Source of the DNA: JAZNQL01 sp045531205
Lineage (GTDB): Bacteria; Bacillota; Clostridia; UMGS1883; UMGS1540
Assembly: GCA_045531205.1 (NCBI GenBank)
Contig: JAZSDN010000055.1
Span: forward strand, 1 to 44,046
DNA length: 44,046 bases
Direction of reading: 5' to 3'
Shown piece after piece: positions 8,328 to 16,233 of this stretch (position 1 is the stretch's first letter; the number at the start of each line of letters is the position of its first letter). The notes under the pieces were generated by a model that saw nothing but the letters and a program-made list of their open reading frames with translations, was not told the origin of the DNA and did not search any database. A program made the translations under genes and the position numbers.

Positions 8328-9638
8328 TTATAATATTTGACTTGACAACAAAAATGTTTCAAATTGTCCAATCTCCAAAAAATCTTCTGAACGGATTTCG
8401 CCATCAACTTCTAAATTAAGATTACAATTAAGCCGATACATATATAATGATTCTTCTGTATCCATAACTAATTGTATTTTTTTCTTTTCCGTGTTTTTAT
8501 TCGTCATTAATATCGCTTTTTTATCTTTACCTATCGCTGCAACACAACTGATTCCGTCAAAATCATCTATAATTTCCACCTGATTTCCAAGCTTGTACAA
8601 TACCGAAAATGCTTTAAATACATAATATGTCTTAAAAGGTTCGTACGTTATAGGATTATATAACCCTTGATAGCTACCATTAACCTGACCATCATAATAC
8701 ATAAGCATATCAACAGTTGAATTCTGCATTTGAAGCATCATATCCAAAACATTACACGAATCTTCAAGTGTGCCTCTTTTACTGATACCCGGATTCCATT
8801 CATTTAATATACTTTCAGTATTTGAAAAACCGTATTTTTGCAAGTTGCTGTGCACATAGTTTTCATATGCAATGTTCTTTTCAACATCAGAATACGAATG
8901 CCACGAAAAGAAATCAAGGGGAAGTTTATTTTCCTGAACAAATTTCATAAACTTTTCAAAACATTCTATAAAATATTCTGTTCTGGAACTTGAATTCGCT
9001 ATTTTTGCAACATTATTCTCAAACAAATTATAAAAACCGCAGGATGCATACCCACCTATTTTTATATAGGGGAATCTTTCTTTCAAATATGGTGCCGTAA
9101 CCTTATACAATTCCAAATACTGTTCAAAAGTTCCTTTCCACATACAGTTGTCTCTTATATCCGGATAATTGTCAGGCTCATTCCAAATTTCCCAATATTC
9201 AATTCCCAATCTGTATCCATTGGCCCAACCTTCATTGTAATGAGCAATAATTTTTTCACATATTTTTGCCCATTTTATATTATCTTTCGGAGGATAAATA
9301 TAATATGCTTTTATATTTTGTTGATTTTCTATTGTGGCTCCAAGTCGATAAAACACCTTTGTTTTTTGTGCATCAATTGCATTTAAAAGCCAGTCTGTAA
9401 AAGCAAAATCGTAGGATGCAGGATCGTTTTCATCTGCATCAAAATTTCTGAATATATTTGCTATATCAACAAATCTGCCTCCACCATAAGCACCACCGGT
9501 GTCATGAAGTCTTGAAAATGGAATCCCTGCCTCACCCACATAATGAAATAACTTATCGGTTGCACCAATTAACGGAACATTATTCACCGCATGCATCGGT
9601 TTAATTTTGCCAATTGTTTTTTTAAAATTTACATGCAT
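8328..9638 (-). CDS. GH39-like glycoside hydrolase (beta-xylosidase type), cytoplasmic
   Basis: A retaining TIM-barrel glycosidase of clan A resembling GH39 (xylosidase/iduronidase). The acid-base glutamate is E154 in EIWNEPDN and the probable nucleophile E280 in ILNEWNPG. FSWHSYSD (244-251) and the early SRLHDTGGAYGGGR (42-55) also fit. No signal peptide is present, so it probably acts on imported oligosaccharides. I placed the start at 9638 because AAAGGAGGAGAAAAT immediately precedes that ATG; an upstream ATG at 9728 would add 30 residues encoded by the flanking repeat. The gene stands alone between two 53-base direct repeats, which suggests it arrived as a unit. The exact substrate is unknown. 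Confidence 0.8.
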   Translation of the reverse strand: MHVNFKKTIGKIKPMHAVNNVPLIGATDKLFHYVGEAGIPFSRLHDTGGAYGGGRFVDIANIFRNFDADENDPASYDFAFTDWLLNAIDAQKTKVFYRLGATIENQQNIKAYYIYPPKDNIKWAKICEKIIAHYNEGWANGYRLGIEYWEIWNEPDNYPDIRDNCMWKGTFEQYLELYKVTAPYLKERFPYIKIGGYASCGFYNLFENNVAKIANSSSRTEYFIECFEKFMKFVQENKLPLDFFSWHSYSDVEKNIAYENYVHSNLQKYGFSNTESILNEWNPGISKRGTLEDSCNVLDMMLQMQNSTVDMLMYYDGQVNGSYQGLYNPITYEPFKTYYVFKAFSVLYKLGNQVEIIDDFDGISCVAAIGKDKKAILMTNKNTEKKKIQLVMDTEESLYMYRLNCNLNLEVDGEIRSEDFLEIGQFETFLLSSQIL

Positions 9639-9685
9639 ATTTTCTCCTCCTTTCAAATTTCCAAACAAGTTAACATAGTCCTCGT

Positions 9686-9738
9686 ATTGCGAGGCATAAG
9701 GTTTAGATGCAAATGATTTTAGTGACACCCTCGTGTCA
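9686..9738. repeat. 53-base direct repeat, copy 2 (upstream of the GH39-like gene)
   Basis: Same length and orientation as 8256-8308, differing at 10 positions. The central hairpin arm is altered here (AAATGA instead of AAACCT), but a new one forms from TGACAC (9723-9728) and GTGTCA (9733-9738). It runs into the GTCAAGTTAGG motif (9735-9745) shared with the hairpin arrays. Confidence 0.8.
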
Positions 9739-9891
9739 AGTTAGGTGAACAGTGAATAATAGGACCTACTATTTTCCCCTTAATTTTTCACTGCTTTTTT
9801 TCGAACAAAATTCTTTAGAACCCGCAGGAATACTAGATTTTCCTGCCCGATATGTAAATATTTATTATCGGCAAACTATTTTATTTGATTT
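9739..9891. other. Intergenic stretch with two inverted repeats
   Basis: No gene. CAGTGAA (9750-9756) can pair with TTCACTG (9787-9793), and GCAGGAA (9824-9830) with TTCCTGC (9840-9846). On the minus strand the second lies just after the TPR gene and may help end its transcript, though no T-run follows. A palindrome TAGGACCTA lies near 9760-9769. Confidence 0.4.
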
Positions 9892-10725
9892 TTAATTCTC
9901 CTCTTTGTTTTCTTCGTACATTTCACGATAAAATTCAATTTCTCCATCAAGCACCTCTGCGTCGTATCCCAAATTCAGTGCTTTGTTATAGTACCTTTTT
10001 GCATTTTTCTCGTCTCTTTTCAAGTCATAAGCTACCAACAATAAAAGTGTTGCTTCTTCACTATCATTAGTAATATCAAGCACTTTTTCTGCATCTAAAA
10101 TCGCCTCATCAGGTCTATAATTTTCAAGATACAGCTGTGCACGATTTAAATATGCTTGCTCATAATGTGGATTACTTCCGATTGCTTTTTCGTAATGTTC
10201 AAATGCCGCTTCCAAGTCTTCTTCAAACGAATACAGCAATGCAATATTATTATTTGCTGTTGCGTTTTGGGGAGAAAGTTTTAGTACTTTTTTATACATT
10301 TCAATTGCTTCTTCCACATAACCAGAGTCCTCATAAGATAATGCAATAAAAATCATGCACGGAACAACATCATCGTTTTTAAATGCCTTCCGACAAAGCT
10401 TCGACAGCCGTTTTATCCCACGCTTATACTTTCCGTTATTATAGTCATATATACCAAGGAGCAACATTCTTTTCAAGTTTGGATTATCACCAAAAGCATT
10501 TCCTATTATATGTGCATATGCACTTTTATAGGTTTGAAAGTTTTGTTCAAGAAGGCGTTTGTTTGATCTCACAAATACCAACACAATAGAACAAAGTATA
10601 CACAGCACCTTTAAAAGTTTTTCGGTATACACCGTGCCCAACAAAAATACATCATAAAGATATATCGACACAACCACAATAGCACAAATAATCAAAACAC
10701 CAATATTTATGTATCTCTTTTTCAC
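9892..10725 (-). CDS. Membrane-anchored tetratricopeptide-repeat protein
   Basis: Function unknown. Two hydrophobic helices lie at the N terminus (INIGVLIICAIVVVSIYLY, then VLCILCSIVLVFV), followed by a soluble region of about five TPR-like helix pairs, for example ATANNNIALLYSFEEDLEAA and AYLNRAQLYLENYRPDEAIL. Such proteins usually serve as scaffolds at the cytoplasmic membrane face. I prefer the GTG at 10725 because AAAGGA lies 9 bases before it; an ATG at 10744-10746 adds seven residues but has no ribosome site and abuts the end of the hairpin array. It is preceded by array 10751-10980 and is probably a single-gene transcript. Confidence 0.72.
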   Translation of the reverse strand: MKKRYINIGVLIICAIVVVSIYLYDVFLLGTVYTEKLLKVLCILCSIVLVFVRSNKRLLEQNFQTYKSAYAHIIGNAFGDNPNLKRMLLLGIYDYNNGKYKRGIKRLSKLCRKAFKNDDVVPCMIFIALSYEDSGYVEEAIEMYKKVLKLSPQNATANNNIALLYSFEEDLEAAFEHYEKAIGSNPHYEQAYLNRAQLYLENYRPDEAILDAEKVLDITNDSEEATLLLLVAYDLKRDEKNAKRYYNKALNLGYDAEVLDGEIEFYREMYEENKEEN

Positions 10726-10750
10726 AGTATCATTTCCTTTCGACATAATT

Positions 10751-10980
10751 CGACTTTTGTCAAGTTAGGGACAAAAAATTTTGTCGATATGCAAACTAAA
10801 AGTTTACTCGATATTTTTACCCCGTAAAATCGATATGTTTTTTCCGGCAGGAGCAAGCCCCTGCCCTACAAAACTCGATATGATATAAATCTCGTCGCGT
10901 AAGCGACATATCGAGTCATTTATGACATATCGAAAATCTCGCAAGAGATTTATATCGCTGCGGTGCATAGCACCGCATAT
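10751..10980. repeat. Modular hairpin array 1 (CGATAT/ATATCG spacers)
   Basis: A non-coding chain of short perfect hairpins. It starts with TTTTGTCAAGTTAGGG, then GACAAAA/TTTTGTC, AAACT/AGTTT, TTTTAC/GTAAAA, GGCAGG (10846-10851)/CCTGCC (10860-10865), GTCGC (10894-10898)/GCGAC (10903-10907), GTCAT/ATGAC, AAATCTC (10934-10940)/GAGATTT (10945-10951) and TGCGGTGC/GCACCGCA (10959-10977). Modules in the left half are separated by CGATAT and in the right half by ATATCG, so the spacers themselves can pair across the array. The order of modules matches 37093-37287. Confidence 0.85.
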
Positions 10981-11036
10981 AAAGACTGTATAATCTGGAT
11001 ACCCATATTTTTGTGGCAGGCTCAAAATCAGCAAAA

Positions 11037-12473
11037 TTATACATTAACTGAATAGTCCTTTTTAAAACCATGTGCACCATAAATTTGCCATTTTCCTACA
11101 CCAAGTCTTTGCATAATCGCCTTTCGTTCTTCTGCACAAAGCCCGGGGTTTGTATCAACAGATGTCATAAGTATAGGAGCATATTGGTTATATTCTGCCT
11201 GCTCCTGCGTTAATCCGTGGACGTTAATATAAATGTCCCCTGTAATTGCAATATGATTTCGATAGTCAATAAGAACTATTTCTCCGGGAAGATGCCCTCC
11301 CTGACCCTCATACACCTCAAAATGGAGTTCTCCAAAATCAAAAAAACCAATTTGAGTAAGAGGTTCTTCAGGATTTTCTATATCATCCCACAATGCTGTA
11401 ACTTTATCGGGATTTACCGTTTTATATGAAGTAAGTAATTTGCAAATATTAATATAAGGTTTGTGCAAGGCATTTTCTTCCCTGTACCCATTTTTTCCAT
11501 TATATTCTTTGTTTAAGCACATTGCTGTTTTATGACTGGCAATAATCTCGTCAAACATTGGCAATAGTCCACAATGGTCAACGTCGGCATGCGTTATAAG
11601 TATTGTTTTTTTAATTTCGTTAAATTCAGGTATAATCTCTTTAAATACGCTGAGCATTTCTTCTTTATAACAAGCATAACCGCTATCTATAAACAAATAT
11701 TTTCTGTCGCTGTTTATAATGATTGTGTTACTTCCGCAAGGAGGTTCTATCAATATTATCTCGGTTTTTTCGGTGATTTTGTGTTTGCTTATACGTGGAG
11801 AAAAATTCTTTCCCTTTGAAGTTCCGAGTAATTCTGCAAATTTGCTTATACTGTCAAAGGTACGATATGGAGACAAACCCTGCTCGTCCAATGTCTGCAT
11901 AGCCAGATTTATATGTACCAAAAGTTCTTTGGTTATATCGGTGGTTAACCCCATAATCTGAGCTAAGCCCATAACATAAGTATTGTAAAAAATACTGTTG
12001 TCATAAACCTTCTCCGAGCCGTTATAGTCTATTATTCGAACTTTACATATTTTTTCGACTTCCTTCAAAAATTCAGATATTTTTTTTGAATCATCAACAT
12101 ACAAGCCCATCTTAAAATACTGGTAATTTGTTCCATTCTCTTGTGAACTTATATATGATATATTAAAATTAAATCTGTCAATAAGAGTCAAAACATCCGT
12201 AACACTTCCCGGAACATCTTTCAGGCAAAATTCTAATAAAACAATGCTTGTTTTTAAGTTACTATTTTGAAGATAACCAATCTTTTCAAGTTCACTATCT
12301 GCTTTTTTCAGTTGTTCCTCTGTTCCTTCTGCATCTATAAACAACGTATGTGAATCTACAGCCTTATTGTAACTTACACGAGTAATGTTAATTCCTAATG
12401 CCGAAAAGCATTTACTTGCTTTTAAAAATGCGCCAATGCGGTTTGGCATTGATGTTATATATGTTTTTTTCAT
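11037..12473 (-). CDS. Two ACT domains fused to a metallo-beta-lactamase-fold hydrolase
   Basis: A 478-residue cytoplasmic fusion. Residues 1-70 and 73-148 are two ACT-like regulatory domains (SMPNRIGAFLKASKCFSALG and DVPGSVTDVLTLIDRFNFNI), which normally bind amino acids. A helical linker (about 155-230) leads to a metallo-beta-lactamase domain with the zinc motif THADVDH (294-300), GGHLPGE, the bridging aspartate in ITGD and a late GAHGF. ACT domains commonly control amino-acid enzymes, so ligand-controlled hydrolysis is a reasonable inference; the substrate is not evident. GAGAGGAGAAGG lies directly before the ATG. Hairpin arrays flank both sides. A TTGACA with TCGAAT 17 bases on, upstream at the array end, is a possible weak promoter. 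Confidence 0.82.
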   Translation of the reverse strand: MKKTYITSMPNRIGAFLKASKCFSALGINITRVSYNKAVDSHTLFIDAEGTEEQLKKADSELEKIGYLQNSNLKTSIVLLEFCLKDVPGSVTDVLTLIDRFNFNISYISSQENGTNYQYFKMGLYVDDSKKISEFLKEVEKICKVRIIDYNGSEKVYDNSIFYNTYVMGLAQIMGLTTDITKELLVHINLAMQTLDEQGLSPYRTFDSISKFAELLGTSKGKNFSPRISKHKITEKTEIILIEPPCGSNTIIINSDRKYLFIDSGYACYKEEMLSVFKEIIPEFNEIKKTILITHADVDHCGLLPMFDEIIASHKTAMCLNKEYNGKNGYREENALHKPYINICKLLTSYKTVNPDKVTALWDDIENPEEPLTQIGFFDFGELHFEVYEGQGGHLPGEIVLIDYRNHIAITGDIYINVHGLTQEQAEYNQYAPILMTSVDTNPGLCAEERKAIMQRLGVGKWQIYGAHGFKKDYSVNV

Positions 12474-12520
12474 TCCTTCTCCTCTCTTTCACCAATATTC
12501 GACATTTTTACTGTGATTTT

Positions 12521-12715
12521 GTCAAGACAGGATTAACTAATTATGAATTGACAACTTTGTTGTCATGAATTGGATTTCATCCATGATTTCTCGCTTCGCT
12601 CCATGAATTGAATTGCCTATATCATGTACAAAGTGCAATTCATGAGCCGCAAGGCTCAATTCATGCCAAAGGCAATTCATTGCGTTGCATCCGCAACGCT
12701 CTTGTCAAGTCAGGG
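12521..12715. repeat. Modular hairpin array 2 (ATGAATTG/CAATTCAT spacers)
   Basis: Same architecture as array 1 with a different spacer. The left half uses ATGAATTG three times and the right half CAATTCAT three times. Hairpins include GACAAC/GTTGTC around TTT, GGAT/ATCC around TTC, GAGCC/GGCTC around GCAA, GCC/GGC around AAA and GCGTTGC/GCAACGC around ATCC. GTCAAGACAGGA (12521-12532) and GTCAAGTCAGGG (12704-12715) bound it as direct repeats. It fills the gap between two codirectional minus-strand genes. Confidence 0.8.
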
Positions 12716-12722
12716 TAAAAAT

Positions 12723-13676
12723 TTACTTACAAAATAATCTGTCGGCATTATTATAAAATATATCTTCCTTCTGGGTGTTTGTAAGGTCTGCAAGAATACA
12801 GGTCTGCCGCATAGCCATAAGCTCTTCTGTTATAACGTGCCAGCCTTTTAAATTGCTTTTAGAAGAAAACTGTTTTAAATTCTCTGAATCAATCCAGTAA
12901 AACGTATCTGCAATAGAAATTGCCTTACCTTCTATAGTACAAATTGGATAATCAGTTCCCCACATACACCTTGAAGTGCCTATTTTTTTAATTATATAAA
13001 GCATTGCAGTCGGTTCGCATATAGCCGAAAAATCAAACCATACATTTTCGCAGTTTTTAAGCTTGTCTACCACGTCAAAAACAGTCCATGCTGCAAATGC
13101 TCTTGCCGCGTGGGCAAGAATTAAAACAGCGTCAGGATATTTTTTTGACATATTTAAAATATAGTTCAGATTATCGGGATGCGAGAGTGCTTCATTCTTT
13201 ACAAGATGGAGTGTAATTGCCATTCTTTTTTTATTTGCCACTTGCCATGCACTTTCGGGCAAATACTCTTCAATATTTGCATTTGCAGTATCTTTTCTGT
13301 CTGCGTAAATATGATAACATTTTAATCCGCGTATTCCTTTATGTATAAGACGTTTTTCGATTTTCTCGACAGTATCCGAAGGGAAAACCATTATTTCGCC
13401 CCTGTTATCGGGATATTTATCAAGCTGATTTGCTATAAATTCAAGCGACTTATCTGTTTGTGCCGGATTTTCAAGTTCTTTTTCAGGAAAAACAATTCCA
13501 TTACAACGCAAGGTTTTTCCTTTACAGAACAGCCTCATATACTCACAATATTTATCAAAAGTATCCTCCCCGCTGCTTTTTTCAAAATGCGAAATGTGCA
13601 TATGTGCATCAAACAGCTTTTCAGGCAGGAAATCATTTATTATTTTTGCAATTTCAATTTCGTTTTCATTAAACAT
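12723..13676 (-). CDS. Amidohydrolase-2 family TIM-barrel metalloenzyme
   Basis: A cytoplasmic 317-residue member of the amidohydrolase superfamily, of the branch that includes decarboxylases and lactone hydrolases. The metal motif DAHMH is at 23-27, with later ITLHL, LILAHAAR and the barrel-end aspartate in MWGTDYP. The substrate cannot be named. AAAGGGG lies 8 bases before the ATG. A minus-strand promoter (13726-13754) serves it, arranged back to back with that of the GNAT-like gene. A second, different amidohydrolase is encoded at 41067-41969. Confidence 0.82.
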   Translation of the reverse strand: MFNENEIEIAKIINDFLPEKLFDAHMHISHFEKSSGEDTFDKYCEYMRLFCKGKTLRCNGIVFPEKELENPAQTDKSLEFIANQLDKYPDNRGEIMVFPSDTVEKIEKRLIHKGIRGLKCYHIYADRKDTANANIEEYLPESAWQVANKKRMAITLHLVKNEALSHPDNLNYILNMSKKYPDAVLILAHAARAFAAWTVFDVVDKLKNCENVWFDFSAICEPTAMLYIIKKIGTSRCMWGTDYPICTIEGKAISIADTFYWIDSENLKQFSSKSNLKGWHVITEELMAMRQTCILADLTNTQKEDIFYNNADRLFCK

Positions 13677-13725
13677 AAATTACCCCTTTAAGTGCATAAA
13701 TTACAAGTTTGACTTTATCTTATTT

Positions 13726-13754
13726 ATTTTATCATAATTTTTCAGCTTTATCAA
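13726..13754 (-). promoter_or_regulatory. Sigma-A-type promoter for the amidohydrolase gene
   Basis: Read on the minus strand: -35 TTGATA (13749-13754), 17-base spacer, -10 TAAAAT (13726-13731). Confidence 0.65.
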
Positions 13755-13775
13755 CAAAAAGTTACCAACTTTTGC

Positions 13776-13804
13776 TTGACTTTTTTTACCCTTTTTAATA
13801 TAAT
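13776..13804 (+). promoter_or_regulatory. Sigma-A-type promoter for the GNAT-like gene
   Basis: -35 TTGACT (13776-13781), 17-base spacer, -10 TATAAT (13799-13804). It lies back to back with the promoter at 13726-13754, with 21 bases between the two -35 boxes. Confidence 0.8.
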
Positions 13805-13847
13805 TATCACATCAAAATGTTTGTTTTATTAAAGTGAGGCACATATT

Positions 13848-14702
13848 ATGACCATTAAAGATTTAACAGTTTTTTTAAACGAACTAGATTTTTCAAAAGA
13901 AGCTTGTGATTATTTTTCAGATACATTTGGCAGGCTTTTAAATTTTAACTGTATTGAAGTTTTTGAAAGTATTGAAAATACTTTTTTCAATGATGAAGAT
14001 ATTTCTTACAAGCAGCCTTTAGAGCTTCTTGCTGAAAAAAGCGGTATACATATACATACCGTTAATGCAATATTTCTTATTTATGCTTCAAAAACAGCAA
14101 GAAAAGTTCTTGAAGAAAAGGGCTTTAGTGAAGAAATTATCCGTGGTGCTTTTCTTGATATGTTATGGAAATCAGATGAATGCAAACTTCTTCATGGTTT
14201 TTACGGTCTTACCTCTATAGATTGGCACCGTGGGATATTTAAAGGTAAAACTATTAAGCTTGGAAGACTTCAGTTTAATTTTCAGCCTTTTGAATATGAA
14301 AGCTACAAGAATATAAAAAAAGGGGATTCTATTATAAGCTGCCATATTCCCTCCGGGGGACCTATGACAAGGGAAGCTGTTTTAGATTCTCTGTCGCAGG
14401 CGTATGACCACTTTGGATTTGAGGGTGAAGCGTTTTTCTATTGCCATTCCTGGCTTCTTTATCCTCCCCACCGCAAGCTTTTCACAGATGGTTCAAACCT
14501 TGCAAACTTTTATGATTCGTTTGATGTTTTTCATCAGGAAGAAACTGACAACATTGATTTCTGGCGTATTTTTTACTGTGACAAAGATACCGACCTTGAT
14601 TCAATAGTACCTAAAACAGGTCTTCAGGAAAGATTTTTAGAATATTTAAAGAATGGTAATAAAATGGGAAGAGGTTCAGGTTTTATATGCTTCAAGAAAT
14701 AA
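13848..14702 (+). CDS. GNAT-like acyltransferase domain protein (NAT_N/GNAT_C type)
   Basis: A 284-residue cytoplasmic protein that I recognise as the paired NAT_N plus GNAT-like C-terminal domain family common in Clostridia and annotated only as acyltransferase. The helical first half (about 1-125) leads to an alpha/beta second half with IDWHRGIFKGKTIKLGRLQF, ISCHIPSGGPMTREAVLDSL and FFYCHSWLLYPPHRKLF. The acyl acceptor is unknown. A consensus promoter lies upstream, GTGAGG serves as ribosome site 8 bases before the ATG, and the stop lies in a shared hairpin with the convergent glgA. It is transcribed alone. Confidence 0.75.
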   Translation: MTIKDLTVFLNELDFSKEACDYFSDTFGRLLNFNCIEVFESIENTFFNDEDISYKQPLELLAEKSGIHIHTVNAIFLIYASKTARKVLEEKGFSEEIIRGAFLDMLWKSDECKLLHGFYGLTSIDWHRGIFKGKTIKLGRLQFNFQPFEYESYKNIKKGDSIISCHIPSGGPMTREAVLDSLSQAYDHFGFEGEAFFYCHSWLLYPPHRKLFTDGSNLANFYDSFDVFHQEETDNIDFWRIFYCDKDTDLDSIVPKTGLQERFLEYLKNGNKMGRGSGFICFKK

Positions 14703-14729
14703 AAGGTGTTTAAAAAACACCTTTTATTT
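14697..14729. terminator. Bidirectional terminator between the GNAT-like gene and glgA
   Basis: A perfect 15-base stem, 14697-14711 with 14715-14729, closes an AAA loop. The A-rich left arm and T-rich right arm give a T-run in either direction. The ends of both convergent genes lie inside the stem. Confidence 0.85.
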
Positions 14730-16143
14730 CTTTATATATGCTAATATATTCCTGTGCTGATTTTTTCCACGAAAAATCTTTTTTCATAATATTAGTGCGT
14801 ACTTTTTTTAGGTTTTCTGTACCCGAATGATAAAATTCTATTCCCCTTTTTACCGCTCCAAGCATATCGTGAGCATTATAGCTTTTAAATGTAAAGCCGT
14901 CGCCCGATAAATCCTGAACATTAATGGGTTGTACGCTGTCAACAAGCCCTCCTGTTTCACGCACTATGGGAATTGTTCCGTAGTGCATAGCTATCATCTG
15001 CGAAAGTCCGCACGGCTCGCATTTTGACGGCATCAAAAGAAAATCTGATGCAGCGTATATCTGTGAAGCAAGCTCGCCCGAAAAAAGTATATTTGATGAA
15101 ACCTTGCCTCTGTAGCGGTATTCTAAGGTTTTAAACAGGTCTTCGTATTCTCTGTAGCCTGTACCAAGGATAACAAGCTGTATATCAAGACTGCAAAGCT
15201 CGTCTGCAACACGTTCTATAAGCTCCATTCCCTTATGCGGTACAAGTCTTGATATAATTGAAACCATTGGTATATCGCTGTTCTCAAAAAGTCCTTTCTC
15301 TTTTTGTAGCCAGGCTTTGCAAGCTCTTTTCCCTTCTGTATTTTTGTAATCAAAAAATGAAGCAATACTTTTATCTGTTTTTGGGTTATACTTTTTTATA
15401 TCTATCCCATTTATTACGCCCTGGATTTTATGGGCGTTTTTATTTAACACACTATCAAGTCCATGTGAAAAATACTCGTATCTTATTTCGTAAGAATAGG
15501 TTTTTGAAACTGTTGTGACTTTATCCGAAAGCTCTATCCCAGTTTTCATTGCATTTACCATACCGTCATGCATTATTGCTTCTTCAAAATCTGCCGACAC
15601 ACCAAGAACATCTGTTATAAAGCTTTTTTCTGCCTTGCCCTGATATTCAATGTTATGTATGGTGAATACAGTTTTAATGTCACTATACATTTTAAGCCCG
15701 CCATAGTGAGCCTTTAAAAACAAAGGAATAAATCCGCACTGCCAGTCATTACAATGAATAACATTGGGTTCAAAGCTTATATGCATTAAAGCTTCAAGTA
15801 CCCCCTTGCTAAAAAATGCAAAGCGTTCGCCATCATTTTCGTACCCGTATCCGTTTGACGAAAAATAGTAGTCGTTATCTATAAAATAATAGCAAAGCTT
15901 GCCCACCTTTTTTTTGAAAATCCCAACATAACAGTTACGCCAGGAAAGCGGAACGTAAAAATTGCATACGTATTCTATATTCAAAGCAGTATTTTCTTTT
16001 ATGCTTTTGTAAAATGGCATTATAAGGCAAACCTCGTTATCTTTTTCTTTTGAAAGTTCCAAAGGAAGTGAGCCTGCAACATCTCCAAGTCCTCCTGACT
16101 TTGCAAATGGTTCAGCTTCACTTGATACAAATAATATTTTCAT
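14710..16143 (-). CDS. glgA: Glycogen (starch) synthase, GT5
   Basis: Transfers glucose from ADP-glucose to the growing alpha-1,4-glucan. The 477 residues begin MKILFVSSEAEPFAKSGGLG with the ADP-glucose-binding KSGGL (15-19), carry HNIEYQGK in the N-terminal Rossmann domain, and in the C-terminal domain MPSKCEPCGLSQMIAMHYGT followed by ETGGLVDSV, the GT-B donor-binding region. The length is typical. GGGGGAA lies before the ATG. The malQ terminator separates it from malQ, and a TATAAT-like box around 16180 without a clear -35 may start it. glgB, glgC and glgP are not in the window. Confidence 0.95.
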   Translation of the reverse strand: MKILFVSSEAEPFAKSGGLGDVAGSLPLELSKEKDNEVCLIMPFYKSIKENTALNIEYVCNFYVPLSWRNCYVGIFKKKVGKLCYYFIDNDYYFSSNGYGYENDGERFAFFSKGVLEALMHISFEPNVIHCNDWQCGFIPLFLKAHYGGLKMYSDIKTVFTIHNIEYQGKAEKSFITDVLGVSADFEEAIMHDGMVNAMKTGIELSDKVTTVSKTYSYEIRYEYFSHGLDSVLNKNAHKIQGVINGIDIKKYNPKTDKSIASFFDYKNTEGKRACKAWLQKEKGLFENSDIPMVSIISRLVPHKGMELIERVADELCSLDIQLVILGTGYREYEDLFKTLEYRYRGKVSSNILFSGELASQIYAASDFLLMPSKCEPCGLSQMIAMHYGTIPIVRETGGLVDSVQPINVQDLSGDGFTFKSYNAHDMLGAVKRGIEFYHSGTENLKKVRTNIMKKDFSWKKSAQEYISIYKEIKGVF

Positions 16144-16206
16144 TAAAATTCCCCCTTCTTATGTAGTCTTTCTTTTATTCTTTAAATTATACTTTTTAAT
16201 ATATGC

Positions 16207-16233
16207 AAAAAAGGGCATTAAAAATGCCCTTTA
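16207..16233 (-). terminator. Rho-independent terminator after malQ
   Basis: On the minus strand an AAAGGGCATT/AATGCCCTTT stem of 10 bases (16210-16219 with 16223-16232) is followed by six T (complement of 16207-16212). The malQ stop codon lies in the stem. Confidence 0.85.

Noticed and set aside
9639..9728. Longer N terminus for the GH39-like protein from ATG 9728
   Set aside because: The extra 30 residues come partly from the direct repeat, and the perfect AAAGGAGGAG site directs translation to the ATG at 9638.
10804..11034. 76-codon open frame on the minus strand (product would begin MLILSLPQKYGY)
   Set aside because: It runs through hairpin array 1, has no ribosome binding site, and its middle (FVGQGLAPAGKNI) is just the translation of the conserved array segment.
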